A stretch of 64,000 nucleotides of DNA, from assembly GCF_000213655.1 (NCBI RefSeq), contig NC_015554.1:3286001-3350000 (forward strand), in the 5' to 3' direction. The position numbers were made by a program, and so were the translations under genes. How positions within the stretch are numbered: position 1 is the stretch's first letter; every line of letters begins with the position of its first letter. Shown one piece after another: positions 29,801 through 35,473 of this stretch. Below the pieces are notes generated by a model that was given only the letters and a program-made list of their open reading frames with translations, had not been told where the DNA came from and did not search any database. The DNA is from Alteromonas naphthalenivorans. Its GTDB lineage: Bacteria > Pseudomonadota > Gammaproteobacteria > Enterobacterales > Alteromonadaceae.

Positions 29801-29956
29801 TTGAATTTCACTGTGCTGTGCCAGTGAGAGCAATGCGTTATCGAGTGTGGTGGCTTGAATTGAAATGTTTTCTATTTGCTGTGCTTTGATACTTGCACTT
29901 AGTGATAGTGCGACACACAGGGCTAACGTACTTGTTGTGGTTTTTGGCAACTTCAT
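26831..29956 (-). CDS. TonB-dependent outer-membrane receptor/transducer with STN signalling domain
   Basis: A 1041-residue receptor. It has a signal peptide (about 1-26), then an STN domain (about 30-105; LDNALLSLAQHSEIQILFS) used for signalling to a FecR-type protein, then the plug (PVTMMSSEDI, RGIGTGYTLTLLNGRR, VEVLRDGAAAIYGTDAISGVVNYV) and a 22-strand-type barrel ending with an aromatic-terminated strand (YVTLNHKF). The ATG at 29956 is preferred because AGGAG lies 6 bp upstream; a frame extension of 11 codons lacks this. An ECF-type promoter element sits 37 bp before the ATG. The large barrel and peptidase neighbours suggest peptide or conjugate uptake rather than a siderophore, but the substrate is unknown. 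Confidence 0.9.
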   Translation of the reverse strand: MKLPKTTTSTLALCVALSLSASIKAQQIENISIQATTLDNALLSLAQHSEIQILFSDARIKKKLSPKLEGSMDVQDALSTLLKDTGFTYKQTSKSTYIVTPIENKEESQSGTRPATSAPTDVQKQEASVERIQVTGSNIRGMQDTGALPVTMMSSEDIDGLGLSSGAEILAELPQQGAVNFNSERVVGGVNDARGDVSSVNLRGIGTGYTLTLLNGRRLVLHPGTQAENLVPVTTVNSNTLPVKGLKRVEVLRDGAAAIYGTDAISGVVNYVLDDKYTGGELQAQYGSSQGTGRDQINLSGAGGWLFNNDKTHVTFSGGYYHRDMVMASERDYAASSDLRNFSEVPADFVGDTQLDNRSTVTPWGEFSSDSLGTFHLEPASYNDCVADVSGDVCASSGSTPRDMRFDSNSQRSLSSEVDRLNLYTLVNHQINDDVEIYGEALYYSATAKRIREQSGNLTAQRFTVSADAFYNPFGEDVTVRRYRPIDTGPRNIEVDDYSYRLLAGSRGYIGDWDFDSAVLYSKANTIDTANRINTTLFQQAVNSTDESTAYNIFSGASVTNPNTVDDTPVSQSVIDSFMVDVERESETELASIDAKVSRPDLFSLPAGNVGFAAGVEYRYESFFDKRTDDLNGTLFFSDLVGGTSSEIASQVLGSSPTPDASGSRNVVSAYAEFAIPLLADKPFIESLNLQVAGRYEDFSDVGSVFKPKFALAWTVNENALIRGAYSGGFKAPGLPQTTAVNVARSNTRTDPLTQTNRGTLELRNGSDTLSPEESENYSFGVVLTPTKALTLTVDWWQIKQENTVGILNSQTQILYDALLRSQGSANENVVRDENDEIIYIRNDYTNLLPRDISGIDYSADYRFETEVGDFSIKLSAANLRKFDQGSDDITDLVVAAQEAGNEALLYEGERVAIFGSDGDLIRQNERPEWRANLSLTYSRDAWRAGLKYRYVSDVEDTSLNYTDDSGDLVTYVIDDWSTLDAYVSYRLSEDALFSGKTKVTVGMRNLTNEEPPFADGTFGFSSSLHSSIGRYTYVTLNHKF

Positions 29957-29992
29957 GGCTGCTCCTATAGTATTTTGTTGTGTTCCCATAAG

Positions 29993-30021
29993 CTAATACG
30001 CAGCCAAAAACAAAACCCTCC
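29993..30021 (-). promoter_or_regulatory. Putative ECF sigma promoter of the TonB receptor gene
   Basis: On the minus strand: GGAGGG (30016-30021), 12 bp, CTGCGTATTAG (29993-30003). The same two blocks with the same spacing occur before the sigma-factor gene (31607-31635), while the 12-bp spacers differ. It begins 2 bp after the fecR-like stop codon and ends 37 bp before the receptor ATG. The -35-like GGAG core fits ECF promoters in general. Confidence 0.75.
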
Positions 30022-30022
30022 G

Positions 30023-31012
30023 CTATTTTTTCACTAATTTAACCTTTTCATTCTCTTTTTTTATTTCTACAGGCAAGGTCGCTTCAAGTGCCGTTAAAAT
30101 AGCATCACCATCTGAAAGTTTAAAAACGCCACTAATACGTAAATCAGCAATCTCTTGGCTAATCACTATTTTTTTGCTTCTATAGCGGTTAAAACTGGTA
30201 ATCACTTTCTCTAGCCGTTCTTCATCAAAACGTAAGTAACCGGTACGCCAACTTTGCGCTTTTACTACACTGTCCACACTTTGTTTTGCGATAAGTGCAC
30301 TGGTATCATTGAACGATGCGACTGCGCCGGCTTCCAATAACACTTGAGTATCATCTTTCGCTGGTTTGTCGGTGTTCGGCTCTGCCTTTTCTTCTATGGC
30401 AACGGTACCTTCTTCTACTGCGATATCAAACCCAGCCTGTGACAGCTTAATATTAAACTTCGTTCCTACGACTCTCACCGTCTTGTTTGCGGTATGAATT
30501 AGGAATGGACGAGAGCGATCTTTAGCAATATCAAAAAATGCCTCACCTTGTTCTAGCCAGAGCTCTCTGTGCGCTTCACTAAACTTTATATTAATGCGGG
30601 TATCTGTATTTAACGTAATGGTAGAGCCATCTGATAATCCAACATTGCTCACCTCGCCAATGGCAGTAGAGTAATTATTGGCAAGCTCACTGTTATCAAT
30701 ACTTTGGTCAGGCGCATTGTGATGCGTGATGAGTAAAAAGCAGAACGATGCAACAACAATAGATGCCGCTAGATAGCGCATTCGATAGAAGCGTTTTTCC
30801 AGCTTTTGCCGCCAGCCTATATGAGGCGCAATTTGAGCTGAAGTTTCCCACAAATAAAGCGCATCGTTAAAAGCAGCTTGATGTGCGCCTTTCGCATCGC
30901 ACCACTCAAGGATCTCACTTTCTTCTTTAGCTGTCAGTTCACCAGAGTAAAGACGCACAACGTAATCACTTGCACGTTTATTAATTGAATGCTGGTTCAA
31001 AGCCGTAGCCAT
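30023..31012 (-). CDS. FecR-family anti-sigma/signal transduction protein
   Basis: A 329-residue inner-membrane regulator. The cytosolic N-terminal part (about 1-70) has the DUF4880-like pattern (ASDYVVRLYSGELTAKEESEILEW). One membrane helix follows (about 79-96), then a periplasmic FecR domain (FDIAKDRSRPFLIHTANKTV in parts; VRVVGTKFNIK) and an STN-like C-terminal part (LRISGVFKLSDGDAILTAL). It should bind the adjacent ECF sigma factor and respond to the receptor's STN domain. It overlaps the sigma gene by 1 bp. Confidence 0.92.
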   Translation of the reverse strand: MATALNQHSINKRASDYVVRLYSGELTAKEESEILEWCDAKGAHQAAFNDALYLWETSAQIAPHIGWRQKLEKRFYRMRYLAASIVVASFCFLLITHHNAPDQSIDNSELANNYSTAIGEVSNVGLSDGSTITLNTDTRINIKFSEAHRELWLEQGEAFFDIAKDRSRPFLIHTANKTVRVVGTKFNIKLSQAGFDIAVEEGTVAIEEKAEPNTDKPAKDDTQVLLEAGAVASFNDTSALIAKQSVDSVVKAQSWRTGYLRFDEERLEKVITSFNRYRSKKIVISQEIADLRISGVFKLSDGDAILTALEATLPVEIKKENEKVKLVKK

Positions 31013-31575
31013 TAATCTTGCACCTTATTTCGAATAGCCATCAGTGCGGCTGAAATATATTTTTCTACTGTACTCACAGAAACGCCTAATATGTCGCTGA
31101 TTTCCCGGTAAGCCTTACCTTCAACGCGGCAAAGCACAAATGCAGATTTGTGATGAGGGTTAATATTTTCAAGCACGTTTTCAATTTCAATTAGCTTCTC
31201 AGCAATCCCTGCACACTTTTCCGGCTCATTGTTCCACGTAGAATATAGAGTATCAGAAAATGGTTCGTGAGCATCATGAGCGCGCACTTTTGCCCGCCGT
31301 TCCCTATCTATAATTAAATTAGTCACAACGGTAAACAAAAAGCTTCGAAACGTATCTTGTCGCGCTTCAACCTTCTGTGCCAATTCATCAAGTGAAAAGA
31401 GTTTGGCGTACATTTCTTGAAGTATGTCTTCTACCTCAGGGGCATTCGCACGGGCTCGAACACGAATAAACCGACGAAGCGCGGGCTCATGTTCAGAAAT
31501 GAGTTCGTAAAGCATAGCATTGTCGCTTTGAGACTGCGCTATAGCTGATTGAGTATTTAAATAAACGACTTTCAC
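31012..31575 (-). CDS. FecI-like ECF RNA polymerase sigma factor
   Basis: A 187-residue sigma-70-family ECF factor. Region 2 contains the core-binding and -10-binding segment (VEDILQEMYAKLF; FRSFLFTVVTNLIIDRERR), and region 4 contains HKSAFVLCRVEGKAYREISDILGVSVSTVEKYI (about 142-174, quoted in parts) with its helix-turn-helix. No region 3 is present. It is the first gene of the sigma/anti-sigma pair, and the receptor gene follows. The same promoter-like element found before the receptor also precedes this gene, suggesting autoregulation, which differs from E. coli FecI. Confidence 0.93.
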   Translation of the reverse strand: MKVVYLNTQSAIAQSQSDNAMLYELISEHEPALRRFIRVRARANAPEVEDILQEMYAKLFSLDELAQKVEARQDTFRSFLFTVVTNLIIDRERRAKVRAHDAHEPFSDTLYSTWNNEPEKCAGIAEKLIEIENVLENINPHHKSAFVLCRVEGKAYREISDILGVSVSTVEKYISAALMAIRNKVQD

Positions 31576-31606
31576 ACTAATTCTTCATTCATTTCTGGCT
31601 TAACTA

Positions 31607-31635
31607 CTAATACGCAGTAGAGCATAACCCCCTCC
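31607..31635 (-). promoter_or_regulatory. Putative autoregulatory ECF sigma promoter
   Basis: On the minus strand: GGAGGG (31630-31635), 12 bp, CTGCGTATTAG (31607-31617). It ends 32 bp before the sigma-factor ATG. It is the exact partner of the element at 29993-30021. Confidence 0.75.
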
Positions 31636-31666
31636 ACTATTATTCATTTTATTAGCGCCAGAAAAT

Positions 31667-31694
31667 AAAAAACCCGGCATGAGCCGGGTTTTTT
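31667..31694 (-). terminator. Terminator after rplM-rpsI
   Basis: The stem CCCGGC/GCCGGG (31673-31678 and 31683-31688) with an ATGA loop is flanked by six A on one side and six T on the other. It is placed 23 bp after the rpsI stop, so it serves that operon on the minus strand. Confidence 0.93.
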
Positions 31695-31716
31695 GCACAA
31701 TATATAAAACGTAAAA

Positions 31717-32109
31717 TTAACGTTTTGAGAATTGTGGACGCTTACGTGCTTTGTGTAGACCCACTTTCTTACGTTCAACTTGACGAGCGTCACGAGTAAC
31801 GAAGCCAGCTTTACGTAGAGCAGGACGTAACGTCTCATCGTACTCCATAAGAGCACGAGTGATGCCGTGACGAATTGCGCCAGCTTGACCGTTAGAACCA
31901 CCACCTTTAACAGTGACGTATAGGTCAAACTTTTCCAACATTTCAACAAGTTCTAGAGGTTGACGAACAACCATGCACTCAGTCTCGCGACCAAAGTACT
32001 CGTCTAGAGCACGTTTGTTTACTTGAATGTTACCTGAGCCTGGACGCAGGAACACACGAGCGGTAGAACTTTTGCGGCGGCCGGTGCCGTAGTATTGAGT
32101 ATCTGCCAT
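31717..32109 (-). CDS. rpsI: 30S ribosomal protein S9 (uS9)
   Basis: A 130-residue S9. The N terminus is [20 protein letters not shown], and the C-terminal tail ends [11 protein letters not shown], the conserved basic tail that reaches the P-site tRNA. It follows rplM by 12 bp. In several relatives rpsI is directly followed by petABC; here the uptake module lies between them. Confidence 0.99.
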   Translation of the reverse strand: MADTQYYGTGRRKSSTARVFLRPGSGNIQVNKRALDEYFGRETECMVVRQPLELVEMLEKFDLYVTVKGGGSNGQAGAIRHGITRALMEYDETLRPALRKAGFVTRDARQVERKKVGLHKARKRPQFSKR

Positions 32110-32121
32110 GTCGATTGCCCC

Positions 32122-32550
32122 TTAGATGTCCAAAACTTGTGGTTGCTGTGCTGCGTGCTTATGTTCAGCACCAGCGTAAACTTTCATTTTACGGAACATT
32201 GCACGGCCTAGAGGACCTTTTGGCAGCATTCCTTTCACTGCTTTCTCAATAACCATTTCTGGTTTGAAAGCTAGCAGCTTTTCAAAGTTAGTTTCTTTCA
32301 GACCACCTGGATAGCCACTGTGTGCATAATAGATTTTGTTCAATGCTTTACGGCCAGTAACCGTAATTTTATCAGCATTGATAACTACAATGTAATCACC
32401 AGTGTCCACGTGAGGCGTGTACTCTGGCTTATGCTTACCACGAAGGCGCAATGCGATTTCTGAAGCCAAACGGCCTAGAGTTTTGTCTGTGGCGTCAACC
32501 ACGTACCAGTCACGTTGTACCGTTTCTGGCTTTGCAACAAAAGTTTTCAT
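32122..32550 (-). CDS. rplM: 50S ribosomal protein L13 (uL13)
   Basis: A 142-residue L13 of normal length. It starts [20 protein letters not shown] and contains [12 protein letters not shown] and [21 protein letters not shown]. It is an early-assembly 50S protein. A promoter and a structured leader of about 130 nt precede it. In E. coli L13 represses its own operon, which the leader could serve here. Confidence 0.99.
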   Translation of the reverse strand: MKTFVAKPETVQRDWYVVDATDKTLGRLASEIALRLRGKHKPEYTPHVDTGDYIVVINADKITVTGRKALNKIYYAHSGYPGGLKETNFEKLLAFKPEMVIEKAVKGMLPKGPLGRAMFRKMKVYAGAEHKHAAQQPQVLDI

Positions 32551-32680
32551 TTAAATATCACCCGAATAATATCGTCGTTACTGATTTCTGAACACCAGAA
32601 ATCACCATAAAATCAACACAAAGACCCCTTCGAGCCGGTCGATTCTTCCACCTTCCCAAAGGTGGGCGTAACTGGGCAGG
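32551..32680 (-). ncRNA. Structured 5' leader of rplM-rpsI, candidate autoregulatory element
   Basis: Two clear hairpins lie in the untranslated leader. The promoter-proximal one pairs CCACCTT with AAGGTGG (32648-32654 and 32659-32665; loop of 4). The start-proximal one pairs TGATTTCTG with CAGAAATCA (32582-32590 and 32596-32604; loop of 5) and ends about 31 nt before the ATG. Position and structure fit an r-protein leader. Its relation to known L13 leaders was not tested. Confidence 0.5.
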
Positions 32681-32686
32681 GCGCGA

Positions 32687-32714
32687 ATTATACAGGTTTT
32701 GACGAAAATGCGAA
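32687..32714 (-). promoter_or_regulatory. Sigma-70 promoter of rplM-rpsI
   Basis: On the minus strand: TTCGCA (32709-32714), a 16-bp spacer, TATAAT (32687-32692), followed by a GC-rich start region (TCGCGCCC). This discriminator is typical of promoters for ribosomal protein genes that are under stringent control. Confidence 0.7.
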
Positions 32715-32837
32715 CCCCTAATTTGCAAATATGGGCTCTTTTTCTGCACAAAGTCTCTACAGAAACAGTGACAAGCCTAATTAATTCCGTTAATTTCAAT
32801 GAGCAAACCTTTTTAGAAGAGAATAAACAGGAAAATA

Positions 32838-33728
32838 ATGCGCTTATCGGCTGTTTTTTTAGTTGTGGTTCAACTTCTAGCAAGTGTTTATGCTAAAGCC
32901 GAATCTGGTAACGTCACTCTCACACGGGCATTTGCCGATGACGATTATGGTTTTTATCAGCAGAAAGTACTTGAGGCTGTATTGTCGGCAACCCCCGAAT
33001 ATGGCAACACGCAGATTTCCTTGCACCCCCACCCTATGCCACAAAGTCGACAAGTAGTATCCCTACTAAAGGGCGATGCAGATGTGATGTGGAGCGTGAC
33101 TAATGCTGAACGCGAGAAATTATTGACCCCCATTAAACTTCCCCTTTTAAAAGGGTTGGCTGGTTACCGAATATTAGTGATAGCAGACGATGCTCAACAC
33201 AACTTCGAACCTACATTAACTACCGATGAACTTAAAACCCGCACCTTGGTGCAGGGGAACGACTGGCCTGACTTACACGTACTTAAATCGAACGGGTTTA
33301 ATGCGGAAGGCGAAGAATGGAGTTTATGGTTTACGTCAATGTACATCATGGTAGAAAAAGGCATGGTGGATGGTTTCCCTAGAAATGTTATTGAGGTAAG
33401 TGGAGACTTAGCACGTCATGCAGACAAGCCTATTACTATCGATAAAAATCATCTTCTTGTTTATCCCAACTATGAATACTTTTTCGTACGTCCGGACGAT
33501 GATGCTTTAGCAAAAAGAATTCGTGTTGGTCTATCCCGACTGATAGAAAACGGCAAACTTGAAGCCATATTTAATCATTTTCAAACTCATAAGCTCGCCC
33601 TCACCTTGGCAGACGATCCTCACCGTACTAGGCACACACTGCAGAACCATTTTCTACCGTATGTGCTTGATTACGCGCGGTGGGATTTAGAGAAAGAGAA
33701 AGCCATCAAGGCACTGACAAGCGAATAA
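32838..33728 (+). CDS. Periplasmic substrate-binding-like protein of unknown function
   Basis: A 296-residue protein with a Sec signal peptide (about 1-19, ending VYA). The body resembles type-2 periplasmic binding proteins (SBP family 3): HPHPMPQSRQVVSLLKGDADVMW early, a hinge region RILVIAD, and a late segment YFFVRPDDDALAKRIRVGLSRLIENGKLEAIF typical of the C-terminal lobe. No transporter genes lie nearby, so it may be an orphan sensor or a scavenging protein. The AGGA site is 7 bp before the ATG. The ligand cannot be told from sequence. Confidence 0.65.
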   Translation: MRLSAVFLVVVQLLASVYAKAESGNVTLTRAFADDDYGFYQQKVLEAVLSATPEYGNTQISLHPHPMPQSRQVVSLLKGDADVMWSVTNAEREKLLTPIKLPLLKGLAGYRILVIADDAQHNFEPTLTTDELKTRTLVQGNDWPDLHVLKSNGFNAEGEEWSLWFTSMYIMVEKGMVDGFPRNVIEVSGDLARHADKPITIDKNHLLVYPNYEYFFVRPDDDALAKRIRVGLSRLIENGKLEAIFNHFQTHKLALTLADDPHRTRHTLQNHFLPYVLDYARWDLEKEKAIKALTSE

Positions 33729-33821
33729 ATACCCAACTTCACCATTTTTCTTGTTTTATACCCCGTATTACTGGTAAAACACCTGCCTAAAATACGACTT
33801 ATAATCAATGAGGAACCCACA

Positions 33822-34466
33822 ATGCGCAGTAAATGTGGACTTATCGCTGTTTTCATCTCTCTTATACTTTATGCAACCCCTACCTTCGCTGACAACAATC
33901 ACACATTGCTTGGTATTCAACAGCAATGGGCGTTAATCAATTATGACGCAGATAGCAGCGAGAAAGAGAAGGCGTTTATAGCGCTTATCGCTGATGCTGA
34001 AGCCTTTGTTGCATCATCGAATAACAGTGCCGAAGCCCTCACGTGGTTAGCCATTACCCAATCTAGTGCTGCGAAAGCTAAAGGTGGCCTAGGTGCGCTC
34101 GATTTCGCAAAAGCAGCTAGAGCAAACCTTGAAAAAGCATTAGAGGCAGATGAGCAAGTATTAGAAGGTACTGCATTAACCGTATTAGCGGCGCTGTATC
34201 ACAATGTACCTGGCTGGCCGGTTGCGTTTGGCAGTGACAAAAAAGCAGCGCGCTTGTTTGAAAAGGCGCTAGCGCTTTACCCAAACAGTATGGATACGCA
34301 CTACTTTTACGCAGAATACTTGTTTGATGATGGTGAGTATGAAGAGGCTGCTCGACACTTAACACTAGCCAAAAGCGCACCTGAAAAACCAAACCGCCCT
34401 ATTGCAGACAAAGGCCGAAGAGCGGAGATAGAAATATTAGAAGCCAAGGTAGCGAACAAGCTTTAA
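33822..34466 (+). CDS. Exported tetratricopeptide-like repeat protein
   Basis: A 214-residue helical protein with a signal peptide (about 1-23, ending TFA). It has paired helices of the TPR/SEL type: ARANLEKALEADEQVLEG, and AARLFEKALALYPNSMDTHYFYAEYLF followed by YEEAARHLTLAKSA. The overall layout recalls TatT-like helical proteins (DUF-type TRAP-associated). A GAGGA site precedes the ATG. The 3' end carries a 20-bp duplication across the stop codon (34447-34486). Exact function unknown. Confidence 0.65.
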   Translation: MRSKCGLIAVFISLILYATPTFADNNHTLLGIQQQWALINYDADSSEKEKAFIALIADAEAFVASSNNSAEALTWLAITQSSAAKAKGGLGALDFAKAARANLEKALEADEQVLEGTALTVLAALYHNVPGWPVAFGSDKKAARLFEKALALYPNSMDTHYFYAEYLFDDGEYEEAARHLTLAKSAPEKPNRPIADKGRRAEIEILEAKVANKL

Positions 34467-34486
34467 AAGTAGCGAGCAAGCTTTAA
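34447..34486 (+). repeat. Short tandem duplication across a stop codon
   Basis: Two 20-bp units differing at two positions (core GTAGCGAACAAGCTTTA / GTAGCGAGCAAGCTTTA). The first unit contains the gene's stop codon (34464-34466); the second is non-coding. Confidence 0.8.
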
Positions 34487-34516
34487 CGGTTAAGCTTTAG
34501 TAAGACCGGTAAAGCG

Positions 34517-35473
34517 CTATGAATTAGCAGTGGTGATTTTTGCTTGCTGCCATAGTGCTTCCATCTCATCAAGCGTCATATTAGCTAATGGTGAGCCCTT
34601 ACTCTCGGGCTCGCCTTCTATTATAGACAAGTTTTCTGAGTCTATTTTATGGGCTGATTCTGCTTTGAAGGCTAAAGACTCTACCACTTTAAAACGTTTG
34701 GCGAATTTGTTACTGGCGTTACGTAACGCCGTATCTGCATCGACTTTACAATGTCTTGCCAAATTAACCATAGCAAACAACGCATCGCCAATTTCTTCTT
34801 CTAAGGCTTGCTGATTCAGGGTTTCGGCATCAAGTTCTTGTTGTATTTCTTCAACTTCTTCTCGCACTTTATCTAAAACAGGCGCAACGTCTGGCCAATC
34901 AAAACCCACCTTTGCACAGGCTTTTTGTAATTTTTGGGCATACATTAATGCCGGCATTCCCACTGGCACATCATCAAGTAGACTAGGAAAAGTCGGTTCA
35001 TTATCTTTACTCGGCGATGTAGAAGTCAGCTTTTGCGTTAAAGCCCGTTGCCTTGAATTCTCATGCTTTAACGCTTTTTCTTGCGCTTTTATACTGTCCC
35101 ACTGTGCAGTTAAGCCTTCTTCGCTACTTGGCTGCGCTGAAGCATTGCCGAATACATGTGGATGACGGCGGGTCATTTTGTCGCTAATGCTTTTCGCAAC
35201 ATCGTTAAAGGTGAAATTGCCTTCTTCCTCTGCAATACGGGAATAGAACACTACCTGAAACAACAAGTCACCCAGCTCGTCACGAATATCTGAAGGCTCC
35301 CCTTTCGCGATAGCATCAGCCACTTCGTAGGCTTCTTCAATGGTATAGCGGGTTAGGCTTTCCATCGTTTGCTGAATATCCCACGGGCAGCCAGATTCCG
35401 GATCACGAAGCGTCGCCATTATTTCTTGAAGTCGCTTTATCTCAGGCAACTCAGAATTGTTTACGTTTTGCAT
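34517..35473 (-). CDS. mazG: Nucleoside triphosphate pyrophosphohydrolase MazG
   Basis: A 318-residue dimeric MazG, longer than the E. coli enzyme (263 residues). Two MazG helical domains are seen: the first with GCPWDIQQT, EEAYEVADAI and ELGDLLFQVVF, the second with VREEVEEIQQEL and EEIGDALFAMVNLARH. The extra length comes from a polar linker (about 135-165) and a 50-residue tail. MazG hydrolyses NTPs to NMPs and limits ppGpp build-up in E. coli. Its start lies inside the end of relA (23-bp overlap). The toxin-antitoxin pair mazEF found between them in E. coli is absent. Confidence 0.95.
   Translation of the reverse strand: MQNVNNSELPEIKRLQEIMATLRDPESGCPWDIQQTMESLTRYTIEEAYEVADAIAKGEPSDIRDELGDLLFQVVFYSRIAEEEGNFTFNDVAKSISDKMTRRHPHVFGNASAQPSSEEGLTAQWDSIKAQEKALKHENSRQRALTQKLTSTSPSKDNEPTFPSLLDDVPVGMPALMYAQKLQKACAKVGFDWPDVAPVLDKVREEVEEIQQELDAETLNQQALEEEIGDALFAMVNLARHCKVDADTALRNASNKFAKRFKVVESLAFKAESAHKIDSENLSIIEGEPESKGSPLANMTLDEMEALWQQAKITTANS

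Noticed and set aside
31644..31949. 101-codon frame overlapping the rpsI end and terminator
   Set aside because: A shifted reading of rpsI that runs through a strong terminator hairpin.
32558..32883. Short minus-strand frames (63 and 93 codons) in the rplM leader
   Set aside because: They span the rplM promoter and leader hairpins; no start site or protein signature.
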